Assembly: GCA_945861715.1 (NCBI GenBank)
Contig: CAMAVK010000002.1
Location: 260,440 to 324,439, forward strand
From: Candidatus Woesearchaeota archaeon
Lineage (GTDB): Archaea > Nanobdellota > Nanobdellia > Woesearchaeales > GW2011-AR9
Direction: 5' to 3'
Length of the DNA: 64,000 nt
The notes beneath the pieces were generated by a model. The model was given only the letters and a program-made list of their open reading frames with translations. It did no database searches and was not told the DNA's origin. Shown here piece by piece: positions 20,001 through 26,798 of the stretch (position 1 is its first letter; every line of letters begins with the position of its first letter). Both the position numbers and the translations under genes were made by a program.

Positions 20001-23000
20001 TATAGTGTCAGTCTTATTGATGATATTGTCCCTGGTCAGTTTAGGGTTGCTGTTGATGATGGAATGCCTCAATCTGTTCGAGGTAGGTTGGATGAGTCGC
20101 TTGCTATGGTGAATAGGAATAGAGTGGCGGTTTCTGAAGTTGATGCCGTTGTTACAGTTAAAAAAAGTCCTCCTCCGTTGCCTGAGAATGCTAAGATACA
20201 TGAAGTAACAGATATTGATGTTGTGTCATCTGAGTCATTATTACCGGCTGTTGCTAGTCCTGAACAGCTTGCAGTAACAGCACCACCTGCTGCTAGTTAT
20301 GATGATTTGTCAGGAGTTCAAGGTTTTGATTTACCCATTGTGTCTCAGAGCGAAGCGGAAAATATTGAGAAGTATGTTCGTTTCATGAGTTCACGTGGTA
20401 TTACAATACATGTAGGTGAAGTGGATGGTGTTCCTACCATTGAATATTGGGTTCCTAATACTATTGCGAGTGAGGATGGATTGCAATCTGCGCTTGGGGT
20501 TGTTCGAAAAAATCATGATGATCAGTTTGCTCATAAGTTTAATGCTGTTGTTCTCGAGCAGAAGGGGAATGGAGTTCCTGAGGATACACAAATATTAAAC
20601 GGTGTAGAGTTAGTTAAGGATGGGTCATCAGCGGTTGAAGCATTGGGTTTGAAAACAGTGTCTGATCGAGCGGTATTAGAGAGTGCACTTGCACAGGCGA
20701 GGGATGGCATTGTAACTGGTGTTAAAGGTGCTGATGCTGCTGCTGAGAAGTTTGCTGCTAAGTTGAGCCAGTTGAATCGCTATGAAGCCTATCAGCAGAA
20801 AGGTGCTTTTGGTAAGTGGTGGGAGAGAAGGTGGAGTGGAGAACCAGTTAAACCGTCAGTTGTTGCCGAAGGAGAGTTGGAGAAGATATTATTGGGGGAT
20901 GCCAAGGTTGCTGTGGCATCGGTAAGTGAGATTGGTGTTGATGCTGGTAAGATTGACCATAGTGTTGTTGCTGGGGTAAAAGGTGATTTTAGTTCTGAGG
21001 GTGGTCTTGTAACACCTGAAGGATTGATTGATGCTAATACATTAAATATTCCTGTCTCTTCTGAGCGACATGTTGCCGATGTGGTTCCAGGTATAGACCC
21101 ACTACCATCAAGTATAGTGGTTCAGGCACCTGTTGCTGCTTCGATAAGTCCTTCATGTTCAGTTGGATTTGTTGGTAATGCTGTTGGTCGTCAGTGTGGA
21201 ATTAATATGAAATTGCCTGATGGGTTAGATGTTGAGAGTGGATCTCTATGTACATTTAATCTAGTTGATGGGACATCTCCTACCTTTATTTATTCTGCAG
21301 TAACCGACGAAGGCATTATCATTCGTGATGCTAATGGTAAGTTATTTCCAATCGATTCAAATAGTATTTTGTCTGTTGATGTGCTGGATATGGAAAAGGC
21401 TCGTACGCCGGCATATGGTGAGAAGGTTCATGTTGTTCATTCGGATGGTACTGTTTCAGAGGGATATTTCTTGGATGAGGATGCTGCTGGGATCACTATT
21501 AATATAATCCCCCCTAAGCAAGGTGGTGCTCTTTCTATGCAACGTATTGCTAATAAAGATGTTTCAACGGTTCGATTTGGTAATGAATTAAAAACAGGGC
21601 CACATGAAGTTGGTGCAAATGTTGGTCCGTCTGAATCAATTGCTGGTGGTGAATCAATTTCCAGTGGGACGTCAGGTCAATCTCAAGTGGATGTTACGCT
21701 AGAGCCAGAAGCTACAGCAAACATTGCAGTGGATGGAAGTGTTGGTGGGTCTTTACATGTCGGTGGAAAAGATTTTAGTTCAACTGTGGTAATGGATTTC
21801 TCTGCTAACCCTGATTTAGCTCCGGCGAAAGTTCTTGGTGGTATGAATAAGGATACACCTATTCGGTTTACCGTTGATGGTAGGGTTATCGAAGGTAAAT
21901 TTGGTGGGGTTAGTGGAGATAAATTATTGTATACTAATGAGAGGGGTCAAGCTGCTGTTGCACGTGTGAGTAGAATTGATGCGGGGTCAGTTACTGAACT
22001 TTCTATTTATGAATCAAACTTAGGATTTGCTAAAAATAGTCCGGTTTCCGTTTCAACACCAGAGGGAGTTATATCTGGACGTTATTTATCTGAGGATGAT
22101 ATTTTTGTTTATATTAAAGGGTCGGATAATCAATTACATTCTGTTCCTAAAGTTGATATTGCCTCAGGTAGGTATTCTATTTCTGGTTCTGTTGAAGCTG
22201 AGACGGTGGTCTTAGATTTGTCGTTAAGTACCAATCGCGCTAAGGTAGCAGGCCTACCTAGTAGAACGGTTGACTCGGCAGTTTCTTCGTCTGTTATATT
22301 TACAATGCCTTCTGGAACACAAGGAAGGTTTCCCGTTGTGTTTAGAATGGAAGATAGAGACTTTGCAGTTGCAAACAATTTGATTCGTGAAAATCCGAAT
22401 CTTGGTTCATTGGAGCGTGGTGCGAGTTATAATTATGTGGTGTTGGATGATGGGACGGTTGTTGTTGGTAAGGTAAGTGATGATTTAGAATTTGGTGTGA
22501 AACATCTTCATTTAGCTAATGGTCGGCCGGTTACGGTAGCAGGTGAGTTGAAGGTTGGAATGGATGGGAAACTCACTTATAATTTGAATAGTAATACATT
22601 TATGAATCCTCTTATTCGAGAAGGAGGATCAACTGAGGCTGGAGCTCGCAAGGCATTTGAAGCTATTGTGAAAGATCAGATTGGTGTTATACCCTCGTTT
22701 GAAACGTCTACGCTCCTTCCTCATGGGCCACCTTCTACTATTCAATTAGATGAGTTGTGTGCTGGTCATTTCCTTAATTCGAATGTTGGGTTATGTGGGC
22801 TTTTGGGTATTGGTCAAAGTAAGGCAAAGAAAGTGTCTAGTATTGATGATTTAGTAACAAATAATCGTGATATTTTCGTTGTTCAATCTCAAGGCCATAT
22901 TCAAGCGGCTGATATGACCAAAGGAGTTCGCTTAACTGATGGTTCAGTTCAGCAGATTGTATACACCTTAGCAGATCGAGAATTTGCACGTTCTCGTGGG

Positions 23001-25379
23001 AAATTGTATGAGAAAGTGTTACCGTCATCTCTTCCACGCGGAAAATCATATACTTATGTTGTTTTAGAAGATGGAACGATGGTGTTTGGTGAAGTGGAAA
23101 ATGGGTTGGAGTTTGGGGTCAAGCATTTCCATTTAGCAAATGGCAGAAAGGTAAAGGCAGCGGGTGAATTACAAATCGCTGCTGATGGCTCATATGAAGC
23201 AAATTTACTTTCGGGTACATTTTCGAAACCACTGGTTGATTTTTATGGCATTCCTGAGCGCGATTTAGAAGCACGTGTACTTTCTGTATTTGAGTCTGAC
23301 GCGCGGATGGGACAAGGAACGATTGTGAAAAAAGATTTGCTGCCTTCACGTGCACCATCGCTTGAGGAGTTTAAATCTGTTTGTTCATCTTCTGTATTTG
23401 AGTTGAATCGAGGTGTATGTGGTGGGGTGATGCCTCAAACACCATTAATTACAAAGATGGAGATATCCGTGCCGATTGATGGAGCTGTGCAGGTGGATTT
23501 GTTTGATTCTCTTTCAATACGTGCTCGTGCTGCCGGTAATGCAGAGCTAGCAGACGAGTATTTACGAATGAAGATAATTGCGCAAGATAAAATGTCCGAA
23601 GGATTCTTTGCTCGGACCAAGAGGAAGTTGTTTGGTGGTGAAGATGTACCTACAACTCTTGTTATTGATGATCCTGCTTTGTTTAAGACTGCTCAGGACT
23701 CTGTTAGTAAGCGAGGTATTACGTGGGTTACTAATGAGCCTCCACGAATAATGCAAAAGAAAGGAGATATAGCAGTTGGGTTTAAGGATTCAAGAGGAGT
23801 GGTTGAGATATTTGTGCCTGCTCATTTAGACTGGGCAAAAGTACGTGCTGACATAAATGCTTTGTTAAAAGAAAATCCAACGATTTCCAGGGAGGAGTTT
23901 GCTTCGAAAGTTCGTGCGATGGGATGTACTACTCCTGGATTACCAGTTGGAGGGAAGGCATATGTTGGGAAAGCAGATGAGTCTTGTGCGATCATTGGGG
24001 TTACATCTACTGATTCAGTTACGAAAGTAGTAGATTCTGCCAATGGTGCTTCTGAACAGGGAATTATGAGAATTGGTGTAGATCGAATTGGTGTAGATCG
24101 AATTGGAATTAATCCTGAGGTGGTCGATTTGAACACCAAACAATTAATTGAACGTCCTCCTGAGGTTGGTGTTTCTTCTACTATTAAAGTTAATGGGGCG
24201 GGTCTGGTAACTCCTTCTGGTACACATGAGGTTGAAGTAGTTGCGGGGGCGGATGGAAAGATTATTTCTATTAGTTCTGCTGGTTCTGTTGAGAGAAATG
24301 GTGTTAATGCGGTTACGGTTCATTTGCCTAATTCTGCATCGGATTCAGATCGTATTTTGGCGTTTACTGCGGTTGCGGCTATTGTTGGTGGTGGTGTTGT
24401 GTTGTCTTCGGATGAGATGGTTGATGAGATTCGTGAGCAGGTTCCGTGTGTGGGTGATATTTCGCAAGGGTGTGAGGTACTTGATATTGATGTGATAGAA
24501 CCTGATACCTCTTCTTCTTCTATGCTTGGAGTTAATGAGGAGATTGTGAGTATTCCTGTGAAAGTTTCTACTGGTACTCCTAATTTAAGACAACCGGTGA
24601 GCTTTTCTGTTTCTGGTAGCAAAGTTGCAAACACATTGAGTTCTATTACTAGTTCAGTTGCTGCAAAAAGTAATTTTGCTGGTAAATCTTTTGTGACTCA
24701 GTTGAGTGGTAATGAGAAGCGTGATGTTGAGTTTTATGTTCCGATGGGAGTCGATTTTGCGAAACCAGTTAATATTGTGTATTTGTTCCATGGTCTTGGT
24801 GATGTTGAGCGAACTGCAAAAGTAACGCTTCCGAATGGGATTTCGGCTGTTGAGTCTTCGGCTAATACTATTTTAGTATATCCAGTTAGTGCGGGTAAAC
24901 GAGGTACGGGTGGAGGAGACGGTGAGTGGATGAGTGGTAAGGGTGGACCGAATTCCATTTCGGCTTTACACACAGATACATTGAATGTTCTTCGCGAAAT
25001 GAGTCCAGTTCCATTTACAGAAGGGAAGGTGAATATTGTGTGTCATAGTGCTGGTGGTCAAGCATGTCGTAATATGGTTAGTAGTGGTGGTTTAAAAAGT
25101 ATTGATTCAGTTAGTGGCAAGTCTACTGCTGATATTCCAGTTCATTACTATATGGCTGATTCATGCTATGGGAATTGGTGTGGTGCGACTGTTGAGGGTT
25201 CTCGTTCCATTGATACTGTTGCAGTTCATTATAATTCGGTGGGGGTTACTGGAACAAAGAATGGTGGGGACGCGGTTAGTTCGGATGGTAAACGAGTTTT
25301 TGTTGAAGGTACGAATGAGGGTCATTTAGATTTTATTTTGGATACTTCTGAAGTTATCCTTGCGCAGAGTGAGAGTTAG
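11052..25379 (+). CDS. Giant 4775-aa exported multidomain protein with C-terminal alpha/beta-hydrolase
   Basis: This is one unbroken frame of 14.3 kb. A signal peptide or anchor occupies about residues 8-26. A helical N-domain and beta-rich repeats (about 40-700) follow, then long coiled-coil/TPR-like helices (about 730-1620). Three VA(L/M)RG(T/A/V)P modules lie near 2563, 2752 and 2893. About four SH3-like beta modules lie at 3395-3720. Two copies of a domain containing EFGVKH(L/F)HLANGR and AGEL lie near 3812 and 4019. The C-terminal domain (about 4540-4775) has FHGLGD, the nucleophile box CHSAGGQ (Ser4666), a candidate Asp4703 and GHLDF (His4758), as in esterase/depolymerase-type alpha/beta-hydrolases. 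A hydrophobic segment lies at about 4436-4452. The start overlaps the upstream stop (ATGA). Polymorphic-toxin-like or adhesin function is inferred; the substrate is unknown. Confidence 0.8.
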   Translation: MKLRGGGYGIILVLLILFSFAFVSFGDVGTGAVDNPNANAGSDSFGNEVFNTPTNQWTAQDVFKAFSDPNIDRSKLFQNLVQRPDLIKENADALVQFMDDDPGMYIDPNFRQVADTVFQDSTQGTKQLAKRANMAKKAFSQSVKRQTNKNVNVEKTEVQSYDPVKEQVVAANKKVSLTQFKQDDTVEYSEQVVTIKEATGNEISIGGTGEASIDKVETTVEGAPSEYEVHEGKSCADTELSDEERSLGCSQGSMHTFQFEQRVGGIGSGSGDSVDVDLSPGAIKVKGKVRGSTTLADGTDISYNSRSGSVTVESSGDVKADDATIRVVRKEGESERMLHLDGRFETKGNDVLLESYDGKESKVSIVEEGSEKAFSVSSQGGKVAFYDNSLPTDSVFGRKSGGVDSFSDSELTGRVYRQEYAGSTIIATRGIAESHVSHVDSMGIPFGTSLDLPSVTGKGSEFKSDVRVEAGRVEYDISGRGVVEDSSKVIETKQKGVHISQARSSTLDVLKTECSGCGVGDSLLTVSTKTLASETEIGFIPAIGGDRGITAGVVGGSVTVDYVMGSDSKIHPQVDFDDIAQAQENNVITPTIVCYGGDTCGGVIDGQIVYETSQNGVLQAAAVTTNPVQGLGREYLVVEDDTTEKAYTLFEDFIQRGGVLDSPVSDPQVIGLVAKISGIDLNEYQGNENYKLHLQKSISLSSVQVPGLQNSLIDNGIVVDAQGACLSVECSVIVAELDTSSDQYRDLVALRASSARVRLEMIAAEMALREANGKDTSDLKQVYDHEEALTLSDQIESRKLGIERLQQYAYTPEEEIVLSEAEEIGTLQKKAAQDRAIAQAEISDYEARYQKMEKSARLSAELRMGANWAKISEDERKLATLRVLSDDNSWREGVENPEDLRNMIHFAKNRYNHANEQLGKLQIRRDALALQTQDELLKAEMLRISGDAAGATKVYQKLQSDLEADEGLEISLGGVTKLDAVSKQKFAAAMGLSMVEAGYLDQAAQVVEGLDVTIPEVRNLKLKVRDVEIDSDYVTELKLSASRDRMDAVDNANTLEGQIAMGHWKEAEAMANKEGLSVGEIIVREGWAGAQRLSFTLLADWIGENENERAHNGKLANAAQMEGWTSEWEGCRKNIDCNIRETSLYKEYAPYRCKLDKVDCFEGKAQEVAIKSKQQTSFQTADDLKQLSNTLNYGSGVNAKKEDREKALAIYKKTLDEGAGDYIARVGLTGVEVASVALAPMFGEKFIAQGVEEIPFAIKNWVGAGKVGLEDIAATRRLMKAEKAVRETERLIDVAADSSIRARQLENAVNARVELSRAEIAFDQLKEVRRVSERAEVDAAVEHALRSAERVNFCEGGVCRTLKDDIRQKTQGLVKDPAVLRKQATEAETAGRVDLAEGLRRKAEFYEVEKVNARALEAQAKAIAEASKAIRVAQGLSEKPSLRERVVSVFSVPSPDSQVVTVVKQSDEVRSKAQDMLGLATDVESIDSSLATKLREEASQLAIQAVRIEQKAGVTPTDLSRNMDSITAQSTLARSINLNEAAIANLEQFSSDMRTKLQSSGSVKEVTREVSDNLVKQGFNSLGDVDAEVALLRSHSAELGVELERINLNVDKNIEVQSASSLATSDALSSRAVGSFSDCPLRVVSAGVALSGTAISVGMADALPVPCNDPPVSVILRPRNLMSAVAIEGNSAAVLVPRLPEEKFPIVRPRGAERVSGERTNVVAFKQPIDKVDNGITPRVEGLAPEGFDSSVADSLDSRLDNIDGPPIRSSDSFPDEVTGSDFSLVEPITHKEVLAARDRNFRPLQLSAEGGSIEQSTAHFVLRDNQLVPITSEAELAGLKDGQLLFSALLDYDGHVFGYSPAIIRDGTLVRGPEAASAISSGSGVVENKIVLQRFSELNSEVSSPMTDTESVLAGVAPWKDEFAIQPTLGLADLDAARVRVFDPIGAQVDVLGAAGDKAAFANAYTPINTRLRLIDSDIQKTAEEIARLKEGGNVDVARVLALENKVRELKAQKMSDINALYELDFKGMVKQGIIPEGVATELDKLRVTAARDVIDDLLLHDPVVVNKIVNSQKFRELKLLNPKMSDDALLVRFAKDNIEIKKIGSDGLPSDADINLIGPDSVLTDVFPTLRDRFRSIVKTEGPQLELLPLSKNGLDPTKVASNRLDGASLLNPEVMPNAREWLYRLNGQKAEISSEDALSQLLYHMTGFEKTEDLRTKSKYYVRAMSEKFRVNAELDALRNTLTSQAFDRAAKNGVIGVPPEVADYSIDLAVAEVARAKNIIGEDEFTTFKKAHQIYKGDGAAALEGLNKEAFVTQMSSDMNRFIDSPDMLSTWRSLNAPLDTNLESIVSDARRALSDGSDTGSRAFVARYDQHTRDYLISKFEQAGVTPDGARRLADHSFEELLEAESDMDLFLLGNDLGAVDGDRIMAVLADANEDFKALNFRVQKIKYEKASGKSLDELVTAVPTPVRDTVEIPAVKFPVRGVVDGGAVSTAVRNEQIVVDLKARSKDLGIEVSIGSQGEVVVRVAPGSQGIRPEVRSALDELSLNGENVQVSGDVGPVAMRGTPVADLSSGGRVVPVSGVSVTPGVRDVRNLEFSRFGGRNTIDGEKAQEVLNFVHDIPASQQAKLHVSRDKKLLIIEVNNPGTWESKLSVGARQTLREAGVTEIQFKSPGDGVLREMKSATGAKSLDKNVPLQGLFGQFGLSGTEKRSLIDSSLAPGLEAKVNGFDSVAQVSGDGSKARIGVVDPVALRGAPIAESGSPRVLPVVGEKTIVKSVTPQSRVDHNIQSFSADDFWTVHSDTVNSVTGSRYVQVDVDSHGQLLPVGQDGFKVTLRNDLKTGQFVVVSDASSRGLSAEARKVLDDTVVGLTESGVGKVEVPVVVPVAVPPVALRGVPVNSPGRVTQPGIPSTVRNVDALGDSSSQIRTIVLTGTSERNLEDAISTKLYQRQVQSQSNQNFVGSYVKVKVDELGNVVDNGKYSVSLIDDIVPGQFRVAVDDGMPQSVRGRLDESLAMVNRNRVAVSEVDAVVTVKKSPPPLPENAKIHEVTDIDVVSSESLLPAVASPEQLAVTAPPAASYDDLSGVQGFDLPIVSQSEAENIEKYVRFMSSRGITIHVGEVDGVPTIEYWVPNTIASEDGLQSALGVVRKNHDDQFAHKFNAVVLEQKGNGVPEDTQILNGVELVKDGSSAVEALGLKTVSDRAVLESALAQARDGIVTGVKGADAAAEKFAAKLSQLNRYEAYQQKGAFGKWWERRWSGEPVKPSVVAEGELEKILLGDAKVAVASVSEIGVDAGKIDHSVVAGVKGDFSSEGGLVTPEGLIDANTLNIPVSSERHVADVVPGIDPLPSSIVVQAPVAASISPSCSVGFVGNAVGRQCGINMKLPDGLDVESGSLCTFNLVDGTSPTFIYSAVTDEGIIIRDANGKLFPIDSNSILSVDVLDMEKARTPAYGEKVHVVHSDGTVSEGYFLDEDAAGITINIIPPKQGGALSMQRIANKDVSTVRFGNELKTGPHEVGANVGPSESIAGGESISSGTSGQSQVDVTLEPEATANIAVDGSVGGSLHVGGKDFSSTVVMDFSANPDLAPAKVLGGMNKDTPIRFTVDGRVIEGKFGGVSGDKLLYTNERGQAAVARVSRIDAGSVTELSIYESNLGFAKNSPVSVSTPEGVISGRYLSEDDIFVYIKGSDNQLHSVPKVDIASGRYSISGSVEAETVVLDLSLSTNRAKVAGLPSRTVDSAVSSSVIFTMPSGTQGRFPVVFRMEDRDFAVANNLIRENPNLGSLERGASYNYVVLDDGTVVVGKVSDDLEFGVKHLHLANGRPVTVAGELKVGMDGKLTYNLNSNTFMNPLIREGGSTEAGARKAFEAIVKDQIGVIPSFETSTLLPHGPPSTIQLDELCAGHFLNSNVGLCGLLGIGQSKAKKVSSIDDLVTNNRDIFVVQSQGHIQAADMTKGVRLTDGSVQQIVYTLADREFARSRGKLYEKVLPSSLPRGKSYTYVVLEDGTMVFGEVENGLEFGVKHFHLANGRKVKAAGELQIAADGSYEANLLSGTFSKPLVDFYGIPERDLEARVLSVFESDARMGQGTIVKKDLLPSRAPSLEEFKSVCSSSVFELNRGVCGGVMPQTPLITKMEISVPIDGAVQVDLFDSLSIRARAAGNAELADEYLRMKIIAQDKMSEGFFARTKRKLFGGEDVPTTLVIDDPALFKTAQDSVSKRGITWVTNEPPRIMQKKGDIAVGFKDSRGVVEIFVPAHLDWAKVRADINALLKENPTISREEFASKVRAMGCTTPGLPVGGKAYVGKADESCAIIGVTSTDSVTKVVDSANGASEQGIMRIGVDRIGVDRIGINPEVVDLNTKQLIERPPEVGVSSTIKVNGAGLVTPSGTHEVEVVAGADGKIISISSAGSVERNGVNAVTVHLPNSASDSDRILAFTAVAAIVGGGVVLSSDEMVDEIREQVPCVGDISQGCEVLDIDVIEPDTSSSSMLGVNEEIVSIPVKVSTGTPNLRQPVSFSVSGSKVANTLSSITSSVAAKSNFAGKSFVTQLSGNEKRDVEFYVPMGVDFAKPVNIVYLFHGLGDVERTAKVTLPNGISAVESSANTILVYPVSAGKRGTGGGDGEWMSGKGGPNSISALHTDTLNVLREMSPVPFTEGKVNIVCHSAGGQACRNMVSSGGLKSIDSVSGKSTADIPVHYYMADSCYGNWCGATVEGSRSIDTVAVHYNSVGVTGTKNGGDAVSSDGKRVFVEGTNEGHLDFILDTSEVILAQSES
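11062..11071 (+). repeat. 10-G homopolymer in codons 4-7 of the giant gene
   Basis: Ten consecutive G residues encode the end of Arg4 and three glycines just before the signal helix. In this AT-rich sequence such a tract is unusual. A change of length by slippage would shift the frame of the whole 4775-codon gene, as in bacterial contingency loci. An assembly or base-call error is also possible. Confidence 0.8.
24069..24108 (+). repeat. 15-bp direct repeats inside the giant gene
   Basis: The unit GAATTGGTGTAGATC occurs in tandem twice, followed by a partial third copy. It encodes RIGVDRIGVDRIGI. The repeat is in frame (5 codons), so copy-number change would not disrupt translation. Confidence 0.7.
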
Positions 25380-25380
25380 G

Positions 25381-25390
25381 TTTATATATC
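25381..25390 (+). promoter_or_regulatory. TATA box of the second pilin-like/effector cassette
   Basis: TTTATATATC begins two bases after the giant gene's stop codon and lies 20-29 bp before ATG 25410. The second cassette therefore has its own promoter and probably a leaderless mRNA. Confidence 0.7.
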
Positions 25391-25409
25391 TCAAAATGTA
25401 CGTTTGGTT

Positions 25410-26798
25410 ATGTTGGAAAAGGGTGTTATGTTTCAAAAAGGGCAGGTGACGGTGTTTATTATCATAGGTATCTGTATTCTTGCGTTATTTGGTGGTATTT
25501 ACTTTTTAACGGATTTATTTTCTCATTATATAGACTCGTCGGTTGATGTTGAGTCATTTAACAATGTACAATTGTTTATTGATTCTTGTCTTGCGACGAG
25601 CTCTGAACATGGTGTTCGTGAGGTATTGGCACAGGGGGGATATGGTGATGTTCTTGAAGCTGGTTCGGTTCTTAAGTTTCCTCAGGGTGGCGATGATGTT
25701 TTAGTTCTCCCTGCTTATTTTGATGCTGGATTTGTTCGCGTTCCAACTTTAAGTGAGATTCAACATAATGCCGAAGAGAGGGTTGCACGGGATTTTTTAC
25801 GTTGTGTGGATTCTTTTGAGACGCTTAAGATGCAAGGGTATACCATTGAAGCGTCTGACCCTTTGGTACGATTGCAATTTGAGTCGAGTGCAACAAAAGT
25901 CTTTTTGCAATATGTTCTTGTTGTTACACTAGGTAGTTCAACCAAAGAGTTAAATAATTTTGAATATACTATGTCTTTTGCGTTTCCACAAACATATAAT
26001 GCAGTTCGGCAGTTTTTAGTTAATCAGAGTATGGTTCCTTCTGAGTTTTTGGTTACTGGGTTATCAGATGCAGTTTTGAACACAAGTGGTTCTTTTGGTT
26101 TTTCTCAAACAGGCGATCAAGGTCGTGATGTGTTGGTGCAGTTTAGAACCGCGGTTGATAATCCTATTGTATATCAGTTTGGATTAACATATGATTTTGA
26201 TGAGGATGAGTTGGTAGAGGAGAAGATTAAACCTATTTTAAGTGATAATAGTGGTTTGATCGATCGATCTGTGATTGAAATGGATTTTCTTCCCGAGTGG
26301 AATATTTCAAAGAATGGTGTGTTTCATTATACCCCAACGGTTCGAGGAGAAGGTTTGAGTTATTCTTTGGATACAAAAGCAATAGAGATTGATGCTGTTA
26401 CTGGGGAAATGACGGCGTATTCATCGAAGTTGCCTAATGATGAGTATGAGTTCATTCTTACGGTTGAAGATAAGTTTCATTCCATTGCGTCTCAGCCGTT
26501 GTATTTGAATGTTCGAGTGGTAAATGAGACGGTTCCGGCTATTGTTCCTATCTCTCGACAGATAGTTGAGCGTGGGACGAGGTTACAAGTTCCAGTTGTA
26601 TTACATCGTCAAGTTGCGGATATTTTTGAAGAGGCGGTATACAGCGTTGATGCGCCTCCCATTTTTGTAATAGATAGTGCGACTGGGGTATTGACTGCTC
26701 GCGCAATTGGTGAGGATGCGGGGAATTATTCTGTGCGAGTTAATGCGTATACTTCTAGCTGGAATACGTGGTATCGTTTTGAGGTGGAGTTCAAATGA
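25410..26798 (+). CDS. Pilin-like membrane protein with Ig/cadherin-like domains, partner of the caspase-like protein
   Basis: This 462-aa protein begins MLEKGVMFQKGQVTVFIIIG, then one transmembrane helix (about residues 13-36) and a long exported part. KGQVTVF is nearly identical to the start of the 10228 protein. Residues about 280-462 contain two Ig/cadherin-like (He_PIG type) beta-sandwich units: EIDAVTGEMTA followed by YEFILTVED, and VIDSATGVLTA followed by YSVRVNAY. I chose ATG 25410 over the in-frame TTG 25404 because it sits about 25 bp after a TATA box. The stop overlaps the next gene's start (ATGA), repeating the architecture at 10228/11052. The paralogous N-terminus suggests both act as membrane tethers or pseudopilins for the downstream partner (inference). 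Confidence 0.75.
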   Translation: MLEKGVMFQKGQVTVFIIIGICILALFGGIYFLTDLFSHYIDSSVDVESFNNVQLFIDSCLATSSEHGVREVLAQGGYGDVLEAGSVLKFPQGGDDVLVLPAYFDAGFVRVPTLSEIQHNAEERVARDFLRCVDSFETLKMQGYTIEASDPLVRLQFESSATKVFLQYVLVVTLGSSTKELNNFEYTMSFAFPQTYNAVRQFLVNQSMVPSEFLVTGLSDAVLNTSGSFGFSQTGDQGRDVLVQFRTAVDNPIVYQFGLTYDFDEDELVEEKIKPILSDNSGLIDRSVIEMDFLPEWNISKNGVFHYTPTVRGEGLSYSLDTKAIEIDAVTGEMTAYSSKLPNDEYEFILTVEDKFHSIASQPLYLNVRVVNETVPAIVPISRQIVERGTRLQVPVVLHRQVADIFEEAVYSVDAPPIFVIDSATGVLTARAIGEDAGNYSVRVNAYTSSWNTWYRFEVEFK

